From Macrolepiota albuminosa (Eukaryota; Basidiomycota; Agaricomycetes; Agaricales; Agaricaceae), in NCBI GenBank assembly GCA_027475525.1, contig JAMWFC010000115.1, forward strand, positions 1,550,001 to 1,614,000: a DNA stretch of 64,000 nt, written 5' to 3'. This document shows, one piece after another, positions 34,312 to 45,286 of this stretch. The notes under the pieces were generated by a model. That model was not told the DNA's origin and made no database searches. It saw only the letters and a list, made by a program, of their open reading frames with translations. Every line of letters begins with the position of its first letter. Position 1 is the stretch's first letter. The position numbers and the translations under genes were made by a program.

Positions 34312-35790
34312 TAGTCAATCCACCCACTCAATATTCATCTGAAGTGCAACCTGAAAAGACGCCTTAGGCTCGTACTTGGACCATCAGGATACTGTGCTTC
34401 CATTCGCTGTTTGACACTCCTGTGCACATTAATGGCACGAGTCTTCACTCTTCTGATAATATTGTCTCATGGGAAGCAGCTCGAGGACCCACCATATCGG
34501 AATCAGACTGAGCTGATCATAGATTGGAGACAAGGCGTCAAGCAGCTTGTACCAGACACTCCCCTACTGAAGAGACCTGGAGCTTCTGCTGGCTGGCAGT
34601 GTTAATGTTTTGGATGTACGCGCTGCCCACAGGAAGTGGGGGAGGACGTTCTTGCACGCAAGGATATAAGTCCAAATTCTTCGAAGCCCCTCAGAAATGA
34701 ATATGTTGGGACATCACAAATGACATCACGAATGTGACCAATGTGAAGTACCACGAGCACAAAGGCCACGCGGGGCCACCACACAAACGTCTGCTTTGTA
34801 CGAACATCTGCTTTGTCTATCTCACATTATGTATATCACCACACATAGCTATGCACCCTCAGTCAATCATACGCGACTGAGGGTGCGTCACATTAGATAC
34901 TTTACACATTGAAATAACTAACCTAAATTACCTAGACTTTTACTTACGCATACGCGTGTTATCTAGGTATCCGGGTTCTATTTCCAACAGAATATAATGT
35001 CAGATTCCGCCTTGAAACATTCGCGGATCATCCACCGGAGAGGGATACGCGCAAGTGTATGAGGAGCACCATTCTCAACGGAACCTCCGCCGACGTCTAT
35101 CATATACTCAATAATAAAGCGGGGACAGTATTTTGAGGAGCCCAGATTGACTTACCACAATGAGCCCCTGCAAACCACACCTGGAGAAGAATATATTAAC
35201 CAATGATAGGTCAGTCGATTGAAGCAAAGGACATACTTCCTCGACATCCGTGTATCTCTGCTCCAGAAGATCGTCCTTCCCGTCAGCAAAAGCTGTCTTC
35301 CCTACACCTCTGGTGGTAGCTATTGCGACCCCTAGTTTCTGTCCCTCTACACCGAGTGACAATTCCTTTTCGTTAGGCCAATTCCACAGATTTGCCTTGA
35401 ACTTCATACGACGCTCATCGAGCGCAATAGCATGTCTGAATGTGCGAACAATCGTGTTCGATGTCATAAATGGCAAACGCTTTGGAATAAGGCCGACCGA
35501 GCTAACGGTATCCCTATCAATCAGGATCAATGTACCGTGTCAAAAGATGATTTATGATAGGTTACCAAACGCCGATGAACTCGATAGGAACATCGATGCA
35601 GAATGCCTTCTTAAAGCTATTGGATTGCGTCCATCCGACCTCATCAGCGCGGCTATACATTTGATAGGTAAAGGGAATTTGTTGGATATTGGAGGCCGGA
35701 AGTAGACCAACCTACGCACAGAGCTCAGTCAAGCTGTACCTTACGTTGGCCAGAGAATACTTTGTGAATCCATCATGACATACATACATA
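34312..35790 (-). pseudogene. Truncated DUF2235 paralogue, split by a solo LTR
   Basis: The minus strand carries segments colinear with the intact gene at 12.8-14.9 kb: a QQIPFTYQMYSRADEVGWTQSN-like exon (about 35713-35570), DTVSSVGLIPKRLPFMTSNTIVRTF (35520-35250), VWFAGAHC (near 35170) and GGGSVENGAPHTLARIPLRW (35105-34995), then, past the LTR insertion, degraded C-terminal sequence down to about 34340. The N-terminal exons with the FDGTGDQ and GFSRG motifs are absent, so the hydrolase could not be active. Homology stops near 35780 within the exon 7 equivalent. The paralogue probably arose by local duplication about 21 kb from the intact copy, measured with the gypsy insertion included. Confidence 0.82.
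34704..34989 (+). mobile_element. Solo copia LTR inside the DUF2235 pseudogene
   Basis: 286 bp, TGTTGGGACA to TTCCAACA, with inverted TGTTGG/CCAACA ends and a perfect GAATA target duplication (34699-34703, 34990-34994). It contains the hairpin ACCCTCAGTC...GACTGAGGGTG. The orientation is uncertain; plus is assumed. It separates residues that are contiguous in the intact paralogue, so it inserted into an existing exon. Confidence 0.88.
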
Positions 35791-36773
35791 TATTCACGAC
35801 TATAAATATCTTGTCGCACACTGGAGTCATGACATCTCTCGATATTGACTCCAGGTGCGTTGAATACTTACATCATTACTAACTTGTACTTACATCTCTC
35901 GATATTGACTCCAGAACATATCAGAGGTTGACGCTAAGTGAAAGGATAATACTGAGTAATGAAGAGAGTGAGTTCCACTAAATAAGATAAAGTAAATTCG
36001 TAGACATACCTCAGTTCACGCGCGTCAGAGCGATAACGAACTGAGATATGTCTAGTGAGGAAAATTTTGTTTTATAGGTAGCGTGCACCGAACACACGTG
36101 ATGAGGCTCCCCAAGCCAATGACCAGGACCCGCTAGTCGCGTCTACCCTTTGTTAGAACATTACTTTGTTAATTACTGTACACGAATAAATCATCGTTTG
36201 CTATAATATTAATGCTGCGTCACATCATGGTCTCATAGGAACAGTATAGCATTACAATAGCTGTGCATATGATACATATGATGCTGTTGTAACTATATTA
36301 TACATCTTGTGAAGAGGATATCATAGCCTGTTCAGCTAAAGATAAGCAGCTGGAGTCATGCAAAACCGAGCCTTCCAAAATGGGACATTTATGTTTGGCT
36401 ATCTACATTTTTCTTGCGTCTACACCAGTACCGATCTCGTTTCCCACCATATATTATTCATCAACTTCTAAGCTTTCGAAGAGCATGGATCGATACTCCT
36501 GAATTTTGCCGTATATAAGGCCGTGTTGCAATATGCTGCTACCATCACTCGTCCGTAGTTTACGTAGTTTATCCCCCGATGGTTGAAGGAAATTTCTCAC
36601 CTATTGTGTCGTGACATCATCAGGCATCAGCTCGGGTCCATATAAGAACTGTGCAATCATCGGCTCAAGCCTGATCATTTAACTCCAATGGACCACAAGG
36701 GGCAACCGTTTCTGCTTTACCGTTTCATCTCTTTCCCTCCACCATCTGCACAACTTGACTGTGAAAATAACCA
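35791..36773. other. Intergenic interval with possible promoter of the next gene
   Basis: A 23-bp sequence, ACATCTCTCGATATTGACTCC and neighbours, occurs at 35832-35854 and 35892-35914. An inverted CTCAGTTC/GAACTGAG pair lies near 36015-36045. TATA-like sites TATATAAGG (36512) and TATAAGAA (36641) precede the plus-strand gene at 36774. No coding sequence is recognised. Confidence 0.45.
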
Positions 36774-38068
36774 ATGGTCTCTCCACCCCGTCAGGTAGTG
36801 ATCGACGACAGTGACACCCAGATTCATTATGTCGGCGCAGGATGGTTTCAAGATCAAGGCAGTCTGGATAATGTCGGCAATTTTGGCCCTACATACAAGA
36901 AAACTTCGCATGGAACAAAAAGGAATGACAGTATGTCTTTCTCGTTCATTGGTAATTAACCTTGATTCCTTGAATGTCTATTGTACTTCCGGGCAGCTGA
37001 TATAGTACTATAGGATCTTCGGTGACGGTCTGGGGCACGACAAGCCTCAAACAAGTTGAGAACGGGACGAGCTTTGATCCGAAATGGGAATGCTTCGTCG
37101 ATGAAATAAGCATCGGAGCAACTAAACCTTTCCAGTTTGCTGAGAACAATTGGTCACTATGTCAGCAGGGAACTATGGCTGATGGACCACACGTACTTAC
37201 AATCAACGTTACGACGGCAGGGAATACGTTTTGGTTCGACTACCTCACTTTCACTCCTTCTTCAGGAGGTTCTTCTGCGACCCTTCTTGTTCAAAACACC
37301 GATTCAGCTATATTGTATGATCATTGGTGGCAGGAACTGGGCGATACCGCCAACATGACAACGAAAATAGGCTCAAAAATGAAGTTCGATTTTGTAGGTC
37401 AGTTAGCCCTTTCCACTTTTATAAACCACAGATGATCAATGCCTTATCGCACAGGAACCAGCCTCACCTGGGTTGGGTTCATTCCCACAGAACTTCCTCA
37501 TAACAAATCTACAGCTTCTTACTCCATTGACAGCGGGTCTTCATCAAGATTTGAACTTACAGGGCTTACTCCAACTGCCACCACCACCGTGTACAATCAA
37601 GTATTCTTCACAACACCAGACCTTCCTATCGGAAATCATACCATCATTGTAACCTACGAAGGAAACAATACACCACTCACTCTAGACTACCTTCTCGTCG
37701 GTGATGCACCGTTACTTGTGGCTGCAAATACAAATGCCTCTGCAAGTACGGTTGCAACTGTAAATGCAACCGCCACTACGTTTCCACCTTCTTTCACATC
37801 TAGTACCTCCACCGTGTCGTCTGTTCTGACTCCCTCTCTGAAGGCGCACTCAAGCACTCTGATAGGTCCCATCATAGGTGGAGTCATTGCTGGACTTACC
37901 ACAATGACTATATTGTTGTTCGCCTTTTGGTGGTGGTGGCGGCATCGTGCTGTACATATAAAGTCTAACATTGGATTCACTGGCACCAGAAATCATCCAT
38001 CGCATCTGCAAACTAGGAAACCCCAAATAACCCTGTACACTGTGACGCCCACCATGCAGCAGCTTTGA
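36774..38068 (+). CDS. Basidiomycete single-pass membrane protein, three exons
   Basis: Exons 36774-36951, 37014-37397 and 37455-38068 give 1,176 nt, 391 residues, with GT-AG introns of 62 and 57 nt. The protein begins MVSPPRQVVIDDSD and contains two tandem beta-sandwich-like repeats, marked by FWFDYLTFTP and LTLDYLLVGD. A Ser/Thr-rich stalk follows, then a transmembrane segment of about 23 residues (IGPIIGGVIAGLTTMTILLF and on) and a basic Trp-rich stretch WWWWRHR. Many Asn-X-Ser/Thr sites are present. This architecture is common in mushroom-forming fungi, usually as predicted membrane proteins of unknown function; a surface or sensing role is plausible. No N-terminal signal peptide is visible, though an upstream exon is not excluded. 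The frame is intact. Confidence 0.82.
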
Positions 38069-38115
38069 GCTGTGCCATTCACGTCGCCTTAATCCATTGC
38101 CAGCAGAGCCATCAC

Positions 38116-38316
38116 TCACTCAAAGTATACAACCAAAGCCACGTACCATACGTACCAGACTCCGCCTTGCCAGAAAATGACAGGTCCTCCGACGTCAATT
38201 GAAGCATATTCCACACCAATACCAATACCCACAGTGTTGACACTTTGGACATCAGCAGATATGTAGCAGGAACTATTGATCAAGTATGCGCATGACATAA
38301 GAATAGGCGACGTCAA
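38116..38316 (-). other. Short minus-strand frame, possible terminal exon
   Basis: A 66-residue frame with CAYLINSSCYISADVQSVNT and then GIGIGVEYASIDVGG has normal CpG content and lies just beyond the preceding gene on the opposite strand. It could be the last exon of a gene truncated by the repeats starting near 38340. I recognise no family. Confidence 0.25.
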
Positions 38317-38339
38317 CCACTTATCTCACCTGTGGTACA

Positions 38340-39148
38340 TCAGGACAGTGGTATTCGACTAAACTTGTTGCAAAACCTCAATGGAATGGTGGAAGATATC
38401 CCTCTCATGCACACTATGGCCTGAAAATGCTAATTTGTTTTACTCTCTTTACTTCCCAATGTTTCGCATGCTGATGGTCACCTTTACCATTCTTTCCTAA
38501 GTAATAGTCCCGTGTAAGATGTCTCTCTGTCTCATGCTATAGTTCTTGCTGTCATCTTGTAGACTTTTACAAATCTACGTTTCATGATTGTTCTGTAACA
38601 AAGGAATATTCTGTTGGCACTTGACTGTAAAATGATTTTCTTATTGGAAACTATGGCTCTGTTTCACCTCAAACTTAAGACACAGGTCTTTTGCGGCAGT
38701 GTCTGCCAAGGGAGCATCATATGGTGAATTGAGTACCAGGAGGTAGGGAGGGTATCCCTCTCAGCCCGGGCTTAAAAAAATTTATGGGTCAATTATTCTG
38801 CTATAACTTTGCTGCTAGATTAGGTGTCTATCTCATAGTTATGGCCTGTAATGGTTATTATTACTCCGATTATGCAGTTTGAAAACAAAATATGCTGTTT
38901 TGAGTGGGTTTTGAGGCCATTCTTGTGGCCACTAATGTCAGAGAAATTCCCGATTTGGAAGCCAGTTGCCCACTTTGGGCAAGACATTCAGTTTCTCAAA
39001 GATCTCCTATTCATACAGATCATTTGTCCTGCACATCTACAGTAATGGAAGAACCACCAGTATGTTTTGAATACATGAATACCTGTCCTAGCAGAGGCCT
39101 CACAGAAAGCTATAGGACAATAGTAATCCCTCGGGCTAGTTCCAAATG
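38340..39148. other. Repeat-like interval
   Basis: Becomes AT-rich and CpG-poor. No gene recognised. Confidence 0.35.
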
Positions 39149-39409
39149 AAAAGAATGAAGTTAAATGTCCAGACTGCAAGACAATGATCAAGTTGGAGAG
39201 CGGAGGACTCACAAACTATTATACACAACACCATAACTGCAACTCATGCAAAAAGAAGAAGCAGAAGCTAGAGGATGCTCAAAAAAAGGCAGAGGCAGAA
39301 GCACGTTTGCCCCACCTTACATCATTCTTCCAGCCATGTTGCATCAGCTCACATCCAGCTTCCTAAAGAGCCAGTAGCTACCCCCACAATGCCTCCCCCC
39401 TTCACCAAT
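39149..39409 (+). pseudogene. Left part of an old reading frame split by the copia element
   Basis: The plus strand reads LTNYYTQHHNCNSCKKKKQK followed by a Lys/Glu/Ala-rich helix and LTSFFQP, ending at the copia target site. Removing the copia element joins it through the GACCA target site to the frame that continues at 45059. A CX2C with a nearby His pair suggests a zinc-binding N-terminus of a fungal DNA-transposon protein, but this is a guess. Confidence 0.4.
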
Positions 39410-39414
39410 GACCA

Positions 39415-39583
39415 TGTTGGGGAGGATCGCAAACGTGTCAAGCACATGTGATCAGTAATGAGATAATGGGGAGCAGGATGCAGATATACCTCAGTCGTTG
39501 TTACACCAACTGAGGTATGTTGGACTTTTGTACAATAGTTATCATGTATGCTAATAGCATACAACAACAGTCTGTATCAAACA
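39415..39583 (+). repeat. 5' LTR of copia element
   Basis: 169 bp, TGTTGGGGAGG to GTATCAAACA. It contains the hairpin ATACCTCAGT...ACTGAGGTAT. GGTTATGGGCTCTGAGCC follows directly, a plausible primer-binding site resembling those of copia elements that use a Met tRNA. Confidence 0.88.
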
Positions 39584-39666
39584 GGTTATGGGCTCTGAGC
39601 CACTCAAAATAGTAAACGACTCACTGAAGAAACTAGTAACCAAATTGAAATCAAAAACTAAGCAAG

Positions 39667-40359
39667 ATGTCACAGAATTCATCATTGTTCTTGCTACCGA
39701 CAGAGGAGAAGTTCAATGGGTTGAACTGGGTCACTTTTAAGACTGTTATCACCGAAGCAGCACACGGACAGGGGTTGTTGAGATACCTGAACAGCACAAT
39801 AACAAACTCCACAGAGAGCATAGGAAAAGCAGAGAATGAGTCTGGAGGTGCAGAGACAAGATGGTGGGGAGCTCTCAACCTCACACCCAAGGAATGGACC
39901 CAATGTGATGCATATGCACACAATATGATCACTTTAAATGTTATAAACCCGATAGGCACTGGAGTGAACATGAAAGGATCAGCTGCAGACATGTGGACTT
40001 CACTCACTGTCATACACAATGCAAAATCTGATCTAGGATTAATACACACCGAAGAAGAACTGAATGCAATTAAGTACACAGATGGATCCAACATTGAGTC
40101 ACACTTTAGAGCAGTGCATACTGCATGGTCAAAAGTGAACAATCAGGGGGCAGGGATTACAGATGAATGGTTTAGGATGTACATCATTAAATCTATGCCA
40201 AGCTCTTGGGCAGCAGTGACCAGCACATTGATGACAGAGGATAAGTCAGTAAAAGTAATATTGAGACTCATTATGCATGCCCTGTTGCTCCATGGACCGA
40301 ATGCAATAGCCCCATCAAAATTGGTTCAAGCATTGTCAACACAAACAGGCAGACAATGA
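39667..40359 (+). pseudogene. Copia Gag, N-terminal part
   Basis: A 230-residue frame beginning MSQNSSLFLLPTEEKFNGLN, the usual start of copia Gag (element-specific peptide then FNGxNW). It ends in TGA at 40357; the zinc knuckle resumes in the same frame 18 nt later, so the stop is probably a mutation within one Gag-Pol frame. Confidence 0.82.
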
Positions 40360-40377
40360 GGGGACAAAAATAAGACA

Positions 40378-40932
40378 ATGTGCAAGAACTGTAAGCAAAC
40401 AGGACATACCAAGGAGAAGTGTTTTAGGAAGGGTGGTGGATTAGAAGGACAGTTTCCTGACTGGTGGAAGAAGAACAATAAGAACATTCAAAGTGTAACC
40501 ACAACAGTGATGACAACATCTCAGCCAAGCCCCACACCTAATGCTGCAACAAATACAAATGGATTACCACAGGCCAACATAACAATGGTATCAGCTAGCA
40601 ACGTGAACAATAGTCGATGTGTGGCATTTGCAGCAACTGCTGCATCAGAGTTGGAAGTGGCACGAAATGTTACCACATATGCTGATTCTACAGCAAGTCA
40701 TCACTTCTTCATGAATAAAGCAGATTTTGTAACGTATAGCACACCATCAATTGGGGATATGATAGGATCAACCGCAAAAGGAGCTGAATTTAAAATACAT
40801 GGCTGCGGAAAGGTTTGGAAATGGGTTCAGTATAATGGCGAGATAATTGAGCTCACATTCAATAATGCATTACACGCACTGGACTTAATCCATAATCTGA
40901 TATTTGTGGGATCCTGGTATAAAAAGGAGTAA
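40378..40932 (+). pseudogene. Copia zinc knuckle and protease
   Basis: Starts with CKNCKQTGHTKEKC, a CCHC knuckle. The protease follows, with YADSTASHHF where the usual motif is DSGAS-H, so the catalytic Gly is lost (DST). A TAA ends the segment. Confidence 0.8.
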
Positions 40933-40970
40933 GAATAGAGATTGGTGGACAAGGGGCAACCCTTTTTGCA

Positions 40971-42004
40971 ATGGACGAGACACCATTCTTACACTGTCTG
41001 ATCAAGGGAATGATGTTCACAGTCGAGTTTGTAGCCCCACTGATGACAGCTATAGTGACAATGTCATTACACTATTCGGTTGATTTTGAGACCTGGCATC
41101 AACTGTTAGAACATGTGGGGAAGAGTACGTTACAAAAGATGAATTGCAAGAAGGGTGGTTGATAGTTTAGAGATAACAAGGACATCAGTGATGGAGAAAT
41201 GTGAAGACTGCATAATGGGGAAACATGCATGATGACTTTTTTGATGCTATCATTGAACCTGAATGCACACTATACAAGCACGTGGCTTTTAATATATGGG
41301 GACCTGCATGAGTTTTAACAACTGGCAATAAAGCTCTCATGCTTGTTGTTGTCGACCAAGGAGGAGCAGAATGCAACACATGGTATCTCTTGCACAAGAC
41401 AAAAAAAGCAATGGTGGAATGCCTAGAGATTTTTGATAAGTGCATAGAAATACAAACTGAGTATAGGATCAAATTTATAAGGACAGATGGTGGAACAGAG
41501 TTTGTGAACAAGTTATGGAGCATGTACTGCAGGAAACAAGGTATAATTCATGAGACGGCCCCACCACACTCATCGGCAGCCAATGGAGTTGTTGAGAGAA
41601 GGAACAGGACAATCCTTGACTTAGCCCAGAGCATGCTGCATGATTCACGGCTCCCTGTTCACTACTAGAGAGAGGCCACATTGACTGCCATATATATACT
41701 TGACGTGATTCTGAGCTCTAGGCACCTGGACAAGATGCCTTTCAAAATAAGAACTGGGAAAAGGCCTAACATCTTGCATCTATGACCATTCAGGTGTATG
41801 GCATACACAAAGGTGCCAAAGGCAAAAGGCGGAAGTAAACTCAAAGTCTGGTTAGTGAAAGCCATTCTGGTCAGATACTTCAGAGTAGGAGACTATAAGT
41901 TACTCGAACAACCTACTGGGTGCATATTCCAATTCCAAGATGTCATTTTTGAGGAGGGGAGTGCAAATCGTATGACAAGAAAGAGCATCAGGACAAACCA
42001 GTAG
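40971..42004 (+). pseudogene. Copia integrase, fragmented over several frames
   Basis: The segment holds the pre-integrase motif WHQLLEHVGKSTLQKM (near 41093), then the catalytic core with LVVVDQGG, RTDGGTEF and NGVVERRNRTI, giving the D, D and E positions, and the C-terminal region FRCMAYTKVPKAK...KLKVWLVKAILVRY. Frames change between 40971, 41339 and 41798. Confidence 0.82.
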
Positions 42005-42097
42005 ACTTGATGGATGTGTTGGGAGTAAATATCGGACTGACACTTGCTGACAGCACAAATGATGGTGACACCACTATTCTAAAACCGTCATTGATAG

Positions 42098-43000
42098 GAC
42101 CCCACACAGGCTAGGCGCATCAATGGCAGGCTTGGCAGCAGTTCTGAACACCTTGCCGCATGCAGGCTGAGCCTGGCACACATAATTTAACTGTTTTAGG
42201 CCTTACCTAATGGCCATGCATGGCAAGCAACAGATCCGATCAGTGATAGTGCCAGCAGCAGCTGAAATGACAGCTGGCATCATGCCGCCAGCCAACATTG
42301 ACAGGTAGCAGCAATCAATCAGCATGTGGCATAGCTAGCTGGCAACAGCGCTTACGGATTAGGTATAATGTCATTTACTTGTGATGGATGGCGAGATGTT
42401 TACTCTGGTGCCCCCCTCTCAGGCAAATGGACAGCTTTCTTGCTTCATTTCTCAACATTTAGTTTAATACAAGATGTTTAATTACATTACTTACAGTTCA
42501 CTGTCCCTTGGCAACCCTTTGCCCCTTAGCGGTGGGGAACTTGTTTCTCACTATAAATACTTATTATTGTCACTAGTTACCACAGAACAGAGTACCCTGT
42601 TTACCTTGCTCAGTTTACCTTATGGTTCAGATTTCTTTTGAGCTGACTAAGTTCTTGGTTGCCAACTATCTGAACACCTTTAGCCTGCTTGCTGCAGTTA
42701 TGCTTACAGAACTTGTGTGCCTCGCATCTACGGCAGGCACCTAGCAGCTTAGTTGTTGCTAAGCCTTTCATTTTTTTGCCGCCTTTCTTGCCGCACTCAC
42801 GCCAAATTACCTTAGTTGCTTAGGTGCCCTCCACTTAGTGCATATCCCTTACCAACACCCCTTGCCGACTAAACCTTTATCTTTCTGACTTGTTCTCTGG
42901 GACTTGCCTGGGACTCCCTCAAAACACTTAGCGTGCCCAATGATTACCGATCAGTAGCTGTAAACCATATCTGCTATTGACCAACTTTTGAATGTCATCA
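42098..43000. mobile_element. Insertion of about 0.9 kb within the copia pol (possible LTR)
   Basis: Copia linker coding sequence stops near 42100 and resumes near 43015 (MITKGKNNQLTELRRSARLA, typical of the integrase-RT linker). The interval between has no coding potential, a CTATAAATAC box near 42552, and GTCAT close to each end (42092-42096, 42991-42995). Size, TATA and lack of coding suit a solo LTR of another family, but I cannot fix its termini. Confidence 0.45.
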
Positions 43001-43014
43001 TCGTCGACTATGAT

Positions 43015-43990
43015 CACTAAAGGGAAGAATAATCAGCTGACAGAACTGAGGAGGTCAGCACGACTTGCTGCCAAGGTCACGCATGATCCCAAGGAAAATC
43101 ATAGTGACATGTCAGAGGGGAACTCGTCCGACCTGGAGAGTGAAGAAGAGACTTTTTGAGCTATCCCAGGCACACTGTCAACCACAGTCACAGAGACAGA
43201 TGAGACATGGGTTCCAAAATCGTATTCAGAGGCAATGAAGAGACCAGACTTCTGGTGAGGACCGATGGACAAGGAGATATGATGTATGCATGACTGTAAA
43301 GTTTGGAGGCTGATTGAGTGATCTGCTGGTGCAAGGATGATGAAGAATAGGTGGACTTTCACTCTCAAGTACGACACCAATGGAAAAATTATAGGACGTA
43401 AGGCACAGCTAGTGGCAAAAGAATTTTCTCAGATACTAGGAGTCGATTATTTTGCCATGTACGCATTAGTGGTCAAGTACAAATTGTTGCAAATTAATCT
43501 TGCCATGGGCACAGTACTTGATTACAAGATATGGCAGATTGATTATACCAGCGCTTACTTGAATGCCTCTACACAAGTTCCGATATTAATGGAACAATCT
43601 AAAGGATACAAGGTGCGACTGAACGACATTTTTCAAGTTGACATCAACATGGGCATACAAGTTTGGAGGAGTATGGATGACATGGATGATGAAAAGAGTT
43701 TAATATCCTTGGTGAACAAGGCCATATATGGTACAATAGATGGAGCCAACAATTGGTGGCATGTGCTTGACAAAGATATGAAAAGACTGGGATACATTTG
43801 GTCTGAAGCAGATCAATCAGTGTGATCATGCAACAGAGGCAGAGAGATTACCATCATGAGCACATACACTGATGACACATCAGGAATGTCTTTGTCAAAA
43901 GAGGAAGCAGTATGAGTGAGGAGAGAGTTGGAGGGGAAATATGAAATTAAAGACTTGAGAGACATTATGTTTGTTCTCAGAATATGGGTT
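43015..43990 (+). pseudogene. Copia reverse transcriptase relic
   Basis: After the linker, 43337-43825 reads KYDTNGKIIGRKAQLVAKEF and IWQIDYTSAYLNASTQVP, RT motifs of the copia type. The catalytic box is decayed to YTDDTSGMS near 43868, where YVDD is expected. Stops follow at several TGA/TAA codons. Confidence 0.85.
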
Positions 43991-44483
43991 ATATAAGATA
44001 GGGCAACACGATCAATTATACTAGATCAAGAAGAGTATTTGAAACATATCCTGGAGAAATACGGAATGGCCAAATGCACACCAAAGTATATGCTGTTACC
44101 ATCAGGATTGACTCTCAGCTGATCCCAAGCACCAGCCACCAATGAGGAACGAGAATACATGAACAATAAACCGTATAAAGAGGTACTCAGCTCACTAATA
44201 TATGCCCAAGTGGGCACACGGCCAGATATAGCGTATGCTGTAACATTGCTAAGTTGATTCATGTCAAACCCAAGAAAGCCATATTAGTTAGCGCTGCAGC
44301 ACATAATGCAATACATCAAAGTGATATGGAGGACCGAGCTACTAAGATTATATTTTGTGAGGATACTACGACTCTGATTTTGCAGCCAGTATAGATATCT
44401 GCAAATCAATATCTGGCGGAGTGTACCTACAAGCTGGAGGACCCACAAGCTGAAGCTCAAAGTTCCAGGATACGGTATCGACT

Positions 44484-44820
44484 TTGACCACAGAAGCAGA
44501 GTACATTGCATTGGAAAGGGCAGCTGAACAGATGCAGTGGATGTACGTGGCCTTAGCCAAAATAGGAATGGCTGTTCCTAACTCAGAAGAGTTGAAGGGT
44601 GACAATAACAGTTCCATAGCAATTGCAGAGAATAAGCAAAACCACAACCAAGTCAAATATATTGACGTTTGACACCTCATCAGGCATTGTATCAAAGAAG
44701 GGAAAATATTAATTATGTATGTACCGAGTGAAGACAACCTGGCAGACTTATTTACCAAGCCATTACTCCGACCCCAACACGCTAAGCTTTGTGCAGCCCT
44801 TTGGCTGTTCAAGGCTTGAT
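44484..44820 (+). pseudogene. Copia RNase H relic
   Basis: Reads TEAEYIALERAAEQMQWM, then GDNNSSIAIAENKQNHNQVK and KYIDV, then after a TGA HLIRHCIKEGK, YVPSEDNLADLFTKPL. These are the canonical copia RNase H motifs with E, D and the C-terminal FTKPL. Confidence 0.88.
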
Positions 44821-44842
44821 GCATACAATAAGTCCAGGGGAG

Positions 44843-45008
44843 TGTTGGGGAGGATTGCAAATGCATCAAGCACATGTGATCAGTAATGAGATAATGGGGA
44901 GCAGGATGCGGATATACCTCAGTTGTTGTTACACTGAGTGAGGTATGTTGGACTTTTATACAATAGTTATCATGTATGCTAACAGCATACAACAGTCTGT
45001 ATCAAACA
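44843..45008 (+). repeat. 3' LTR of copia element
   Basis: 166 bp, TGTTGGGGAGGATTGC to ATCAAACA, preceded by the purine tract CCAGGGGAG. Differences from the 5' LTR are mostly transitions, including CGC to TGC and CGTG to TGCA changes that fit CpG decay. Confidence 0.87.
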
Positions 45009-45022
45009 GGTAGATTACAATA

Positions 45023-45058
45023 CAGTTGTTGTTACACTGACTGAGTCTGTATCAAACA
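45023..45058 (+). repeat. Extra truncated LTR end
   Basis: CAGTTGTTGTTACACTGACTGAG plus TCTGTATCAAACA repeats parts of the LTR with an internal deletion and is followed by the element's target duplication. It is joined to the full 3' LTR by GGTAGATTACAATA, where the first bases resemble the sequence that follows the 5' LTR. Confidence 0.7.
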
Positions 45059-45063
45059 GACCA

Positions 45064-45286
45064 AGAAACCTTCTTGCCAAGCTGGGTAATTTCCTCTCTT
45101 GCAACATTGCCAAAAGCTGACAATGCCCAGTCACATGCTAATGTCTCCAACATTCCATTGCTGGACTGTTTCTTGCAGGAAATACATCAGCTCCCATCTT
45201 TAGTTGTTGAGGCTGACAACTCACATCCATTTGCTCAATTTGCAGGAGAACTTGAGGGATGGGGTGGGGAGAATGACAATGCATAG
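45064..45286 (+). pseudogene. Right part of the reading frame split by the copia element
   Basis: Continues from the target site as ETFLPSWVISSLATLPKADN and on to ...ELEGWGGENDNA before a TAG. It contains no recognised domain. The match in phase and the shared GACCA tie it to 39149-39409. Confidence 0.4.

Larger units (their letters stand above)
39415..45058 (+). mobile_element. Ty1/copia retrotransposon, decayed, GACCA target duplication
   Basis: The 5' LTR starts at 39415 and the element ends at 45058, with GACCA on both sides (39410-39414, 45059-45063). Gag, zinc knuckle, protease, integrase, RT and RNase H relics follow in copia order, with integrase before RT. Many stops and shifts make it non-functional. 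An unrelated insertion of about 0.9 kb separates integrase from RT. The 3' end is unusual: after a complete 3' LTR there are 14 bp and a second, shortened LTR end before the target duplication. Confidence 0.9.

Noticed and set aside
35907..36160. AGAACAT at both ends considered as a target duplication of an LTR
   Set aside because: The enclosed segment lacks TG/CA termini, and a 7-bp match over this distance can be chance.
36688..36773. Upstream ATG at 36688 as start of the single-pass membrane protein
   Set aside because: It is in another frame and runs into TAG; no GT-AG intron joins it in phase to the body of the protein.
38116..38316. Possible hydrophobin or secreted small protein
   Set aside because: Lacks the eight-Cys pattern and a clear start; kept only as a low-confidence fragment.
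43015..43150. Frame starting MITKGKNNQLTELRRSARLA considered as a new Gag start
   Set aside because: RRSARLA is typical of the copia linker between integrase and RT, and its position fits that linker.
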